64,000 nt of DNA from assembly GCA_027382625.1 (NCBI GenBank), contig JAJKFJ010022304.1, positions 1 to 64,000 of the forward strand. The letters run 5' to 3'. The notes under the pieces were generated by a model. The model worked only from the letters and a program-made list of their open reading frames with translations, was not told the DNA's origin and did no database searches. Below, in pieces: positions 43,020-58,000 of this stretch. Source of the DNA: Tetmemena sp. SeJ-2015. Its lineage: Eukaryota > Ciliophora > Spirotrichea > Sporadotrichida > Oxytrichidae. Within the stretch, counting starts at the first letter, position 1. Each line of letters starts with the position of its first letter. The position numbers and the translations under genes are program-made.

Positions 43020-46000
43020 AATTATTTCAAAATCCATGTCTGTTCTTTACGACTTAAGAAATTATTTTTTCTTAATATATTAAAGCAAAATATAATTTTA
43101 GCTTTTGTTTAAAGTATAAAAGATTTGAAAGAATATATTACAATCCCTCTTTTCTATCTATTAAATTATATATATAATTCATATGAATTTCTCTTTCACT
43201 AAATCTTAATTAGAAGTAAATAAATATTATAGGTGAGAATTAACTGAAAATTTAATTAAATTTTTATTTAAATTAAAATGGAACTATTTCGTGAGTTGAA
43301 GTGTGACCGCTTTGAATAAGTTTTAAAATTTTTGATAAAATTCAAGTTTGAACCGTTCGCCATTAAAAAAGATGCCCAAAAGATTAATGAAAAAGATATT
43401 AAGTTTAAAATGGAATCATTTCCACGAAATGCTACAAAGATATTAAAGAAGTAACCATATTTATTTTCAATGAGTATCGAACAACCCCCCTATTGACGAC
43501 AAAATTTTACATTTTAACGAAAAATTACAATTCTTTATTTATTTTTTTAATTAATTCCCATTTTTTTAATTTTTTAAATATAAAAATTCTATACTTTTAA
43601 TTTAGAATATTTTTTTCTTTCTTCTATAGTTTTTCAAAAGCGCTTAGTAGATCTAACTTAGGATTTTATAATTGACTCTTTTTGCCCTTTTAATGTATGT
43701 TGTTAAGCTATTAGTTGAGATAGGTGTCTTAAAACGTAAAAATATTCTTGCTTTGAATTCATAGCAATTCTCCAATTCTTTTAATGGACTAGTGGTTTAA
43801 TTTAATAGCAAATTAATATAATTGTGGTTTGTTTTGTATCTTTGAAGCAAAGTTAAAGGCCATAGAATTTAAAGTCTTTGCCTCTAACGTATCTGGGTTG
43901 GTACTCTTTTGCGGAGCACCAGTTGATTCGTCAGCTTCAACAGAATAAAACGACTCTATTGGCAGAGGTTGCATCGCTATCATTTTATTTATTTAATCCG
44001 CTTTTTCTTTTTTGTTCTTTCTTTGCTTGAATGGTTGACTGTCACTAAAGATCGTAATTAAAAAAATACTTTGAAAACATTTCTAAAATTAAATAAATAA
44101 GATTCTGATGAACCTCGTGATGACATTTTGTCTGTAAAGTTTAAATCTGAAGTAAACTCTTTTGAGATATTCAAACAAATTTCTAAATAGAGTTAAACAA
44201 GAAAAAATTTTACATTTGCATCTAACTCATAAGATTAGCAAGTTATTCCAAATTTAAAAAAACAATACTCCCATCACGACCACCCCGTTATTTAAAACAT
44301 TTTTAAACTTTATGTGATGCAGAAAAATATTTTTTAAATAAGTTTGGAAATTGTTGTCTAGGAAATCATTTTGGAAGATGAAGAATGGTAAATTATAATG
44401 AGAAGCACACTTTGTTAATTTATTTATTTAAAAATCTCCATCCCATTCATGAACTCACTCTCAAAGGGCCGCACTTAAATTTAAAATAAATACAACTTTT
44501 AAATTAAAAATATTTTTAGCTAAAAAAAATATAGCATTAAATTTTTAAAAAAAAAATGATATATTTAGAAAGGGAAAAAAATTTTTAAACTTTGTTAAAT
44601 AAGCAAAAATTTTAAGATCTTATTTAAAAGATGTAGAAGAGGTAAATAAGTTTTTAGGAAATGAATACATTAAGTGATAGATTTTGGACAATCAGCTAAA
44701 AATACTGCAACTGCTGCAGGAAAAATTTTTCTAACGAAAAATATTCCAAAGTAAATTTGAGCGAGCACCCTTCCTAAAATCAATTCCTTCTAAGAGTCCC
44801 AATCATTCCCCCAATTTCTTCTGCTTTTCAATTTAAGAAAAAGTGTCGAATTAAGAAAAGGCCTCCAATTGGAAAAAGAACACAACCATAAAGAATAATG
44901 CCAACAAAGAAGAAACTGAGTCAGTGAAAGTCACAAATTCAATATGTTTAATAAACTATAAAATTAACAGGAATTCAATATGATTATTTAACGGTTTTTA
45001 TTATAAAAATAATCCTGAATTAAAGTAGAATAATTAAATAGTTTAATATTTATTTAATTTTCATAAACGCAACGCGCAACTTTTTTATTTTTACCGATTA
45101 CGAAATTGCTCAACTATATAATCACAACAAAAAGCTTATTTTTGTCCAGATAAGAAATAAGGTTTCTACTATAATAATGCAGAAATATAATCAATATAAA
45201 AATCTTATATCTTGGATATTTCAGTACCTTTTTTTACTAATCAAAAAGCATTTTTTCAGTAAAACTTTTTCATTTATGAGAAATATTTTTTTCCTTTTAT
45301 ATTTAAAATTTTGTTACTATGTATAAGTTAAAAGACTGAGGAGCATACATTGAAAGAATTGAGGAGAGTAGTGAGAAACATTTCCAAGTAGCCCTCAATG
45401 AGGAATTTAATTTAATCTTATCACTCCGTTAAACTTAACTAATTTTAATTAACAATTTTAAAATATAATCTGAGTTTAAAGAAGAGAAGAGCGGCCAGTT
45501 TTGAATAGATGTATCTCAATCTGGAAATATTGAACAGTAATGAGAGTGCTTACATATTTGACCTTGCCTTAATTACCCTAATGGTAAGAGCAATTAAAAA
45601 ATAATGCTTTAGCAATTGGAGTTAGGACAACAAACACAACAATGTAGAAATCATTTGATCCTAGACTTTATAGCACAGACTATGACTAATAGCGTAGTTG
45701 AGTTAATTTGAGACATGTAGATAGGAATCTTAAAAGATATCAAGGTTGTTGAATCTGTCGTTAAAAGGCTGCTCATTTGAAAAGTCAAAGAAAGTGTCAA
45801 GGATTTACTGAGAAGGGAAGAAATCGAAAGTGACTATGTCAATAAGTTTCTAAAAAATGTCCTGAGCATTGGTTGGGAAATTTATATCCAGCAGAGGCAT
45901 GTGGATCACAAACTACAATGCATTCAAAAGTCCCCATAAGAATTGAAGCGATGTCGCCCTAAAGCATAATGACCAATCGAACTGTCTTACATTATAAAAT

Positions 46001-49000
46001 TACACTCTCATTTACATTTATAATTTAAATGTATTATATTCTTGTTAAATTTGAAACAAATTACTACTTTGATATAAATTATAAATCATAAAAAATTATT
46101 AATATTCCTTTCCTAATATCAACACTTAAAATTGAATTTAACTCAATCATATTAACATTATGGTATTGAGGCTTGCGTTAATTTAATTTTTAAATTTCCA
46201 AATGTTTTATATTAAAAAAGAGTTAATATTTACCGATTTAAATCGAATCTAAAATTGTTTTCAAGATATTGAGGTGTTTTTATAAATCAAAATCATGCAT
46301 ATATTTAAGAAATGATTCGAGACAATTATTTATTTTGTTGAGCAGATCATACTAAATAATTTATGATTTTGAATTTCAAATTTATTTTTACTACTAAAAT
46401 CTCACAGTGAATTATTATTTTTGAAAGCTCAGTGCCATTTGAAGAGTAATTCATTTAAGAAATTTTAAAATAATCATCAAAAATAAACATTTATAATTTG
46501 AAATAGTTGAAGTTATTTTAAACCTTATGCCTTAAGAGAGCAGAATTACTTTATGTCAGACTCATAATGAGCAAGATATAAGAAATCAATTTAAAATATT
46601 CTTTGGTATAGTATAACCAACGATGCGAGTTTTTTTGTCAGTTTTTCCTCAAATAATATTTAAAAATTAGTTGTTTGAGAAAACAAAATAAGACTGAGCG
46701 ATTTCTTTTACCTCTGCTTTTATAAATTGCGAAAGGACAAGCCAAATATATCAGGAAATATAAATTTCATAATTAGTCTTAAATATTTCTAATAGTGTTT
46801 TATAAGTTACAGATGGTCATATTTTCCTCTCTAGGTTAATTTATATTAATTCAGCAAATATTCTAAATTTAATATTAGTGAGTGATAATGATAAGATTTC
46901 TAACATAGCTCGTGGTTTAGTCAACTTCATCAGGTATAGTAGCTGTAAGAGTATTCTTTAACTTATAATTTAACTTACTATTTGAAATTTATTTAGGAAT
47001 AAGTTATTTGGTTGTGTATAGGTACTCCACTGGGAGGTTTGTGTCTTTTGCCATAAAGTATCCGTTCATCATTCACAATACAAATATAATTCAGTAGAGA
47101 GAGGAATTATTCTAATAATCAAGGAGATAGTCTAAATTTAATCTAAACTCTATTCTGTGTGAAATTGATTCCATGTCTGTTTCTTTAAATAATTAAGATA
47201 TTTTAAATTTTAATGGATGAGAAATCCACCTTCAGAGACACCAAGTACATCATCGAACTTCTCAAGGAGAACCTGTCACACTCACTGCCTCCCTCCACTT
47301 GTAAATTCTCTTTGCAGTTTTCTTTTTAATCTTGCATTCGAAACTGCAAGCTCCTAAACAATAGTTATAATATTTCATAAATCTGTTTGACATCAATTCT
47401 CAATGAACTTACTTTCATTTTAAATCTGGAGCTAGAGAACTTACAAGTGGAGGGAGGCAGTGAGTGTGGCAGGTTCTCCTTGAGAAGTTCGATGATGTAC
47501 TTGGTGTCTCTGAAGGTGGATTTCTCATCCATTAAAATTTAAAATATCTCAATTATTTAAAGAAACAGACATGGAATCAATTTCACACAGAATAGAGTTT
47601 AGATTAAATTTAGACTATCTCCTTGATTATTAGAATAATGAAATTATTCCTAATTTGTATAATAGACAATTGTATTTTGCAAAAATTTCAATAAAGTAGT
47701 TGGGATTATCCTCATCTCGAGTAATAAAATTAAACAATATGGATAAGGCAAATATAATTTATATTTGTAAAGAACGCTTATTATATAAATATAGGAGAAA
47801 TAAGGAAGTTTTGATTTACCTATTAATTGTTGAGAGTGTCTGGGTCTGACCAAGTAACCTTGACCAACATTCTCCTGGACTGAAAATTGACGATCTTGAA
47901 TTTTTAGTAAACATAGTTTTCATCTTCATCTCCAGAGAGTGCTAAAATATATTTATGCCAAAGTACGAATATCCTTAGAAACCTTTTTAACTGCGAAGGT
48001 CAGAGCCACATTGTTCAAAGCAGATAAGAATAACTTATTTTTTTTTTTTAAAACACAAAAAAATAAATATCCCCAAATAACATTACTTCCCAAACATTTT
48101 TTTCTAAAAATATTTAAAAGAAATTGTAAAAGAATTATTTAAAAATTGAAAATTTTTTTTTTGAACCAAGGTTTTTGGGACAAACTTTTTTTTTTAAAAA
48201 AAATTAAAAAGTTTAATCCATTTTTTTAATTTTGGGCAATTTTGAATTTACACACTTATTAAATAATTAAAATTTTTTTGATGTTTTAAAAAATAAATGG
48301 AGATTGCCTTCGGTCAATTGAAATGCAGATTCACCCCTTATCTGTAACTTGTTCGATGTTTAAAAAAATTAATATGAGTTTCTTCTTTAATCATCTTCGT
48401 AGCATCTCTCAGCAATGAGATATGACTCACGCATTCTTCTTCTTCCTCGTCCTCATCTTCTTTTAAAAGTGTGTCGCTTATAACTCTGTACTGAGCGCTC
48501 CCACACCAAAGTTGCAAGGATCAAAAGTTATTAGAATTTGAAGCTAAATCGAGTGGTGTAGTTATTATTTAAATTGGACACACTCCAACTGTCACTGATT
48601 TATTCCATTTTATTTTAATATCAAATTTTTAAATTCTCTTTTTTATAAAATTCTTAGTATAATTGAGATTCATTCGAAAGACGTTTAATTTTTGTAGTTC
48701 CTCAGAAAGTGATGACAAATGTATATAATAAACGAGTAGATAGTGGTGTGAACTAAAGTCGCAGAGAGAAAAAATATCCCAAAGTTTTACTCAATTTGGC
48801 TTTGCAAAGCACCCTTCTTCAAACAGTTCAACTCTGATTTTCTTTCTATATAAAAACAGAGATGAGTAGATACAATTTCTTACTTAGTTGAAATGAATTT
48901 CTATTTAAATACTTTCGCCTATGTCTCAAGTGATTATTTATTCCTCATTTGTTCTAAATTTGTAAATATTGTATTTGTGAAGCATCTCTTATGATGAGTT

Positions 49001-52000
49001 TCATAAATCGGCTACTCAAGGCAAAAGCGAAATTACTGAGAATGATGTTTTAAAAGTCTTCAAGTTATTACTCTGTGATCTTCAAGTCAATTATTTGTTA
49101 AATTTGGTCAACTACAGTTTCATTCAGAGTTCCCAAGTACGTCAATCCCTAAGAAGCACTGATTTAATTTAATTCTTTTTATTTACATTTACATACTTGA
49201 AATTAAATTAAACTGATGACATCAATTGCACTATTGAGAAGATTCACAAAGTAGCTAATTAAATTATAAAATATATAACAGGTCTGCCTTCATTCTTGGT
49301 ATAGTTCCAGTCTGGATAATAAAATAAGTGATTGACATTTGAGTAGGCAATTTAATCCTGAGTAGACTAAGAAGGAGGAAGAACGAACAAGTAGTAAATG
49401 TAGTCAGTTCTCCTAGAGGGATCGTACAAGTCAATCAAGGACACTACGACTGGGTGGATTCCTATCTGTTCCACTTTAGTTGGGTAAAATGCGAAGTTGT
49501 AAAGAGTCGGTATATACTAAATGAAATAATAAATATATTATAAAACACTAACACATCTATATATTTTAAATGAACTGAGAATCCTATTGATTTGGAAGGC
49601 TCAAAACTAAATAATTAAAAGTTTAATACAATCTATTTTGTCTTTTTAACCTTTCCTATATAAATGTAAATATATTATTAAGGTTGGCTCAAAATAATAA
49701 TCACTAGAACTTAGAATGGGCGGTTATTTGGATTGATGATAGAAGGTATGTATTTTAAATAAAATATAACTAGTTGTATAATTAATTGATCAGATTTAAT
49801 AAATAGTAGCTTCCAAAGGTACCAAAGACCATAGTGAAATTATCTAATCTACGATCAAAGTGTGGTCTTTAATCGGGGGGAAGAGTTGCAGCTGAAGTTC
49901 TAGGGGCTTGAGTAGTAGTAATGATTTTGGTAGTAGGCGCTGGTGTGGTTGTTTTTGTAGTAGTTGTTGTGGTTTTTGTGGTAGTCCTAGTTGTTGTCGT
50001 AGTTGTAGTTGTGAATGGGTTTATAAATATTATGCTATTAGTGTATAAAGAATATTATCTGTTCAGCCCCAATTTTTCACTCCTGGCTAGGAAGACAGCT
50101 TTAGAATAAGTAGCCATAGTTTTAGTCTTTTTACTGAACTTTAGAAAAGCAGCTTTGGAAACATCCATGATTGTTATATTGCTTAAACGTTTCCTATAAT
50201 TGTGCGATTAAATAAATCAGTAAAATTACCTTTTTTTAAAATTTTTGTAGCAATACTCGGAGAAAGAGTAGTACAAGTTTTACACTACCAAGTACTTGTC
50301 CTGTCATCACCTTAAAGAACTAAAGTTTTGAAAAAGGACATATAATTATTTCTTAATTAAATTATATTTTTTAAAATTAAAATCTAATAATGATAGAAAT
50401 GTTAATTTTTATTCTTTTTAAAATTAGTTACTAGAAATAGTGAAGTACTTGATATCTTAAATTAAATAAATCAATAAATTATAAAAATAAATTTCTTTTA
50501 TTTTATATAAGAAAAAAGCTGAATTAATTTCCGTTTGATTATTAAATTAGAAATTTTCAATCAAGGGCAGTTGACTTGACATTTAGGTCTAATTGTAAAA
50601 ATAGGTTGTGAGATTGCCAGGTGATAATCGAATGAATTTACTTAGCGCTCTCATCCTCTTTAAGGCAAACTATTTTAGTAATCCATTGAAGACTACTATA
50701 TAGATATTTATTGAGGATTACTAAGTTGATGAGCATGAAATCGTAAGAGATAAGCATCTATACCTCAAGATGGATCTAGTCTCTTCATATATTAGTGCAT
50801 TCAAGAATAAATTAGCTTTTTTGAAATGACCTATTCAGAGTATGATGCTAAAGTTCATTGTTTGAAATTAATTTGCAGTTTTCTTTTGGAGATAATATTT
50901 CAGGCTGATATTATAGGTTGAATACGAATTCTTCATCGAAGGCGATTGTTTTCAAAAAATAAACGGATAAATAAAAAGATTTTCCTAATTAGTAATTAAA
51001 ATGAAATAGAAAAAAGGAATGAAAAATTTTCAAAAGAATCAAGTCCAACTATATTGTTTTAGAATTTTAAAGTTCATATTTTATTGGGCTGCACAACAAT
51101 ACCTTTAAAATCTGAATAAGCAGTTCTGGTAATGTATAATATATACTAACATTAAATTTTAGAGAGAGAGAGAGAGAGTGAAGAAGACAGCTAAAAAATG
51201 CACAAAATTTTATCAATGCAGATAAAATATTTGTTATTAGAGTAAGCAGAATAAGAATCTCACTTTGAAACATCAGGACTACTAAAACTTTAAGATTCAC
51301 ATTATAATTTTTGATACTTAAGAAGAGGAGGTCAAGAAATAGTAGAATACGAAATACTTCACACTACTACAATGCTAAACTATCGCAATTACACTTTTCT
51401 CTATTTCTTTTATTGTCTATGAAAGTGCCCTTCTGAATCATTGTTTTTAAAATTCTTTATTTCTGAAAACATTCGCCTTCGTGAAGAATTCTTATTCAAC
51501 CTACATTCTTCACAATGTGATTTGAAGATAACACCTATAAACTTAGAGTGTCCCTACAAGAACAGCCTATGTCAATGGTTTCAATTCTAATATTAACCAA
51601 CAACAAAGATTATTTGTGGCTTTGATATGTCAAATCATAGTCATGAGCTCTTAGAGCTTGCTTATGTTAGATGGTATACCACCTTCGTTTGATATGCGAT
51701 GAGTTGAAATGCTTCAAAATTTTAGGTTATTCCTTCCTTAATTAATTTTGTTTAATTATCAAGTTTTATATTTTAAATAAATCTAAGATAATATTTTTTT
51801 ATGATAAATAAACAACTGTAAATATATTTTTTCAATTTTTTTGGCCTTCTGATTATTTTTTTTGCAGCAAAAATTAAAATTTTTTAATTTATAACAGAAT
51901 TTAACTAAAATCTTGATTTTATAATTTATTGAATAAAATTATCTTATTTGAAAGTCTATTCACATTTTTATTTAAGAAAAATTTCTCATAAATTAACTTA

Positions 52001-55000
52001 TAAAATAAAGATTTATCAATTGTTCAATCTCATTTTCAGTCAACTAATTTTTAATTATTTTTCCTCGAGTTTAAAGATAGAAATAAGTGAATCAATTAAA
52101 AAACTCTTTTTCATTTTAAGCCTGGAAATATTTTTTTCGTTTTAAAAATGATTTTAATTATAAAATCTTGGAATCCTAAAATTTCTCTCACTTAGGTTAG
52201 GTAATAAGTGTCTGCTTGTTTAGCAAGATAAATTAAAAATAATAATTAATTTACAATTTAAGTATAATCTGATTCATTAACCTTTGGCGCTCATGCCTTC
52301 TATAACATCTTTTCACTGAATAAAATAGCAGTATAAGCCATATTTATTAAGAAAAAGAATAGTAAATTAAAGAAAGAAAATACAAATTATCTTTCACAAA
52401 TCAAATTGATTCAAATATATTTTGGTGGATTTTAAGTCATTATTTAATTTATAAGAGTTGGTTTTATAGTAAACTTAGTCTTATCAGCATCCATTGTCAT
52501 ATCAATTATAATTTATAAGAATTATTTTTATATAATTTAAATATTATTAACTCCTTTTAAATTATTAATTTATTTAAAGTCATAAACTTTGGAAGTCCAT
52601 TAGTTACAGTTGCATTTGTATTGCTTTTATAAAAAAAGTAATTAGTTTATTTAAATAAATCCATATGAAAATCTTGATTAATCAAATTATATATCTAAAT
52701 AAATGATATTTATCAAAGCTCATATAAATTTATTTAATTTTAAAGCCAAATCTTTGATTAAAAGCATAAAAATAATTAAATTTTTATTTTACCACAATTT
52801 ATTCTTTATTAATTTTTAAAATATTGAATATTTTTTAATGAATAAACTGATTTAAAGAATAATTGAAGTGTAACTCATAGAAACTATTGTAGGGGTACCA
52901 CATTTTGATGTCAAGGGGCCAAAAATTATGTCCGTAAATTATGATATGTAAACAGTGGTTGTCTGATTCTATGAAACTTAGTCACTGATTTATAAGTTAT
53001 TCACTTATAAAAATAGGATATTTAATTATAGTAGGCGCATCTTTTAATTTTTATTGTTTATATTTTGAAAAATAAAAAATATCATATATCTAATGAGCAT
53101 TTATTAATTATGATTAATGGAAATTTACAAATCTTATTCTAAATTTTATCCATAAAAATTAAATTTTCAGTAAAATTGGATGCAATAATTAATTTTACTC
53201 AATTATATTAACTTAATAAAATATGGAGTGTATGATGTTAATTTAAAGTAAGTTAAATGTTTTAAAAATAATTTAGAATAAAAGGGATAATTAATTTTCA
53301 ATTATTATTTGAAATATTTTATTATTTATTGCACCAACTAGTGTCATGCATTTTTGGATCTCCTCCTAAATCAACTGTAGAGACAGTGGGCTTAAAAACA
53401 TCTATGTGAGAACAATAGTTTCCTGAAATTGCATCCGCATTCGATGCAGGCGCAGCGCAAGGATAGTAATAAATATATATTTCTTAGTTTAAGGAGCCTC
53501 TTTAATGAATATGATTTTAAATACTTTTGATTAATTTTGGCAATAAATTTTTACAAAAATAAAAATATCTAGCTTCATCTCTATGCAAGCTAAAGTAAAA
53601 TAATTATCTTGTACACTTTTTAAAATTCTATTAGTTTATGAATTAAATAAGAGTAATGAATATAAATATCCTAATAATATGGTTGGATATTTAAAATTGA
53701 GAAGATTTATATATATAGTAATCATATCCTTTTCATTTAAGTGTATTTGAGATAAAAATTTGAAATTATGAGATTCGTATATAATTTATAGTCGAATTGG
53801 CCATCTATGTATTGATCTACAGAATAAGTATAATATATATTTTTTAATCAGTAATTTGAAGAAGATTCATCATCTCTGGATTTAAAGTTGCTATATCAAA
53901 TCCAGATTCTAGATTATACGTAGAAATCTCTATAATTAAATAATCATGAAAGCTTTCATTCCACTACCACTAAAAGCTGCATTTCCTCCGGCGAAAGAAT
54001 ACTTAGAAGAGGCAAACAAATATTACTTAAACCCATCTATTTTTCTTATATAAAAAATGATTTTATTTATTTTATTTAAAATCTATGTATTATAATTATA
54101 AATACTTTTAAAAGTCACTAATAAACAATATAAGGGAATTAAGCTTTCTCTTTGAGAACCTTTAGATTATTATTTGTAAGTTTGGTAATTATATTTCTTA
54201 TATGATAATATCGTAAGTTATTATATAATTTTAATTTAAGAATAAGCTTTGCTGTCTGCTGGAACATAAATGGGCCTTTGAGCAATAGTTACTGGACTCA
54301 AAAGGATATTTTGCTAAGAAATATTCATAAATTAGTTATTAATCACCTACTAAGTTGTCTATGATTATTTTATGAGAGCACATCGATGTTAAAGATAAAC
54401 TTTAATACATAATTTATATTCAAGAAATTATAGGAGCAAAATATATATATAAAATTTTTCAATAATTTAATTCTTTAAATGTATGATTGTTTGCCATCAG
54501 TTTAATTTTAGAAATAAATTAATTTAATTTTTGATGTTAAAGACTACAAGACGAAGTATAGTGGGATTGGTGAAATCCTAAGATGTCATGTAAAGTTTAT
54601 AAGAGCCAGCATAGAACAAATCTAAGCACTCCCCTATTCAAACAATTTTTATTAACGCTAATTTAATTTAATATGAAATTAATAAGTAGAAAACAAATTT
54701 ATCTCATATTTAAAGAAAAAATCTGAAAATATTTTATAAACAATTTATAATGGCTATATTTAATTAAGTATAAGTTAATCTAGAATGGAAAATTGAGATA
54801 TTGATTCTCTTTATCGAGCCCATAAATTGAGTTATATTTTAATTCTTATTTTAAATATAATGAGTTTGCTATGAAAATTGTGAATACTTCATGTCTTCAG
54901 GAGTAAATTAACATTATTCCATCTGTTATTTCGATTGAAATCGAAAAATAATTCTCAAGTATTCTTTCTTTATTTTTTTATCAATAACATTCTACAGTGA

Positions 55001-58000
55001 TAAATTATATATCCACTCTTTGTTCTCCTCATTTCCTACTTTTAAACTTATGCAACTATAATTTAAGGTGAGTAACTATGAATTTTCGATTAATATTTTA
55101 ATCAAGAAAGAATTACTTTAGATACATTAAGCTACTTCTGGTTACATCCATTTTATTTCGTGCAAATACTGAAATATTTAAAAGCATTTTTTCATTAAAT
55201 CTTACTTTCTTAATTATAAAGTAGTTCGTGAAATCTCTTGACTAATTATTTCTGAACTATAATACCTTTTTTATTATTTCAATTTAAAGACTCAGTTGAC
55301 TAAGTTAAATTATTAAATAAAATATGGGTCAAGATTAAAGACTATGAGCGAATTTAATTGCGAGGAAAAATTAATTCATGATGAGTACATTTTATTTCAA
55401 CTAGATAAACTAATTCCTCTTTAACATTATATTAGCTATGCTTAAATTAGCTTCTACTTTAAATTATATTTGTATTTTAATTTGATCCGTTATGGACTTC
55501 AATATAATTCCATTAAATGTCCAAAAATTAATTAATTTGTAAAATAATCATTTGCTTGATGAGTGCTTTGGTTTATATAAAATAATTTTTATCATATTAA
55601 AAATTTTCCTCTTTATAATTTGGATAGCTCTTTTATAAATACGGGATTTGATTTATGACATGGAGTATGCTTTCTTATACTTGAGAGTTGGAGGACTGGT
55701 AGCAAAATTAGAGAGCCAAAATATTTGCCTTTGCTAAATTAGACCCCCTGTGCAAGCAAATAGTTCCCTAGAGGAGCCAGAGAGATAAGTAGTAACTCGC
55801 TAGAAATAGTAACTGCCCATAGTACTTCCAGTTGTAGCTGTAAATAGCCTACTCCAAAGTTTCATTTAAATAATTTTAAAAAAATAAAAGTTATTTTGAT
55901 CAAGTTTTGGAATTTTTAGTGTAGGAGATTTAACCTAATCAAAATATAAATCGACTAAAGCTTGCTAGAGATTGAATGCTACAAATTAATTTTACAAATA
56001 AAAGTCTATAAAAATTATAAAACTAGAAGATAATTTAAAAAATTCATTTGGAAATACCAACATAAACACAGTTAAAATAATAGATTTGATCTTAAATTAT
56101 AATATAGATCGATCACTTATTAAAATTTAAGATGAGAGTTCTTCTATAACTTTATTCATTTTGTCCGCAATAAAAAAGGAGAATGTAATAATTCTTCTGA
56201 TTATAATTCTATTATTCTTAGTTTTTTTTGGCTCTTCTTAATTTTGAACATAAAATCTCTAACTGTTGTAATTTAAGAAATTATCAAATATAAGAATTAT
56301 TTATTTAGCAAACTGCTAATGTTTGAGGGGGGTTAATTTTCTTCACAAATTTAAATGCATTAATTTAACCTTCACAGTTTATAATTTATATTTATGCTAT
56401 ATAAATTAAAATTTAGACTACGAATCCAGGCTAATAAGTATTTGTTCCACCTGGACTCCTCCACCTCCTTTTTTATTTAATTAACAATCTAATATTTTGA
56501 TAGATTTATTTCGTTTTAATTGAATAATATATCTAATTTTGACATATTATTTTTAATTTTATAATGATTGCTTAGAAAATGAATGAAACAGATTAATAAG
56601 AAAAATATTTATAGACTTATTTATAGCCTTACTTTTAAAACATTCTACAAAATTATTAATTATTTTTAAAACCTTATGAAATTGGGAAGCATCCTCCAGC
56701 TAACATTACAAAATTTTAGTTTCCAAATGGATCATAACTTAGAGAACTTAAAATTTTAATAAGAATTTAACGAAAATAAGATTTTCTTTTTAATTTACTA
56801 AAATATGTCAAAGTTTGACTATATTTGATCAAGTTTAATAATGATCCAATATTTTACTTTTTCTAAAATGCTAAAAGTATTTTCTTCATAAGTCTGAATA
56901 TAATAATTGCATTTTCTCTCTTATAGAATTATTTTAATAAACACATAACTATCTTTGTTGCTGTATTTGAGAATATAGTTTGCGAATTATAATCTATATA
57001 TTTAGTTATTTTAGCTTTCCTTTAAATTATATAAATTAATTTTTAAGAATATTTTAATAATGAAGATTAAATGAATTTTAGTTCCTATAAAATATAAAGG
57101 ATATATTTATTTGTGAGAGAATAAAGCTTCATCATCCTATTCCATTTGGTGAGGCCCATTTCTTGAACTGGGATTCCACTGTTATTTTATATGTTTGTTT
57201 AGCCTAGTCGATATAACTAATATCTAATCTGAATTTGTGGGGAGGTTGAAGAGCGAAATAAATGTAAGAGGTTAGTTCACTCCCAGAGTAAAGGCGATCA
57301 ATTGACTAGCCTGAAGAGTATCAGGACCCGTGTAAAATTTGGCCCACTTAATTATTATAACAGAATTATCAAATAGAAAGAGAAATTGAATTTATATAAT
57401 TAATCTTTCCTAATAAAGAAAAAACGAGTTATTAAAATTATTCTCATTTATATTCAACTTTTATCAGTTTTTATTTAAACCATTGTCTTATAGCAAAATA
57501 ACTCAGCTTATTGTGCAGGAAAGAAAATACCCAGAATAAAAATAAAATCTAACAGCAGTTGAAAAAATGAAAATTAGTAAATACTAAATTTAATAAAGGA
57601 TATTTTTTTAAAAAAAACTATGACGATATCCACCCCTAAATGCTTTGTAAAACTTTTGTAAAAAAGGCAAAATATTTTATCTATTATTTTATTTTAAGAT
57701 TCTGAGACCACTAGAGTTGAATTATTTTTATTTGAAACAGAAAAAATGAAAAGGTACTTAAAATTTTACAAAACTAATTAGAATACCTAATTTTATCGCC
57801 CTTTTAAACTAGGTAAAATTGAATAGTTTAATTAAAAATAATTTTTCCAATTAAATTATTCAAAATAAAGACTTTATTAAAATAAATTTTAAGTGGCCAA
57901 AAAAATTTTAATTTTATTATATTAAGGGGTATAAATTTTATTAAATCAATCTCCTTTGCTAGAATTTAATAATATCTCATGGATTACAAGGTATTCAAAG

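Noticed and set aside
49921..50109. Val-rich plus-strand ORF
   Set aside because: It is the antisense of the Thr-rich stalk of gene copy 2, which is conserved on the minus strand.
30297..54645. Scrambled gene order
   Set aside because: Translated blocks follow the expected N- to C-terminal order on one strand in copies 1 and 2, and mapped junctions join neighbours, so no scrambling is seen.
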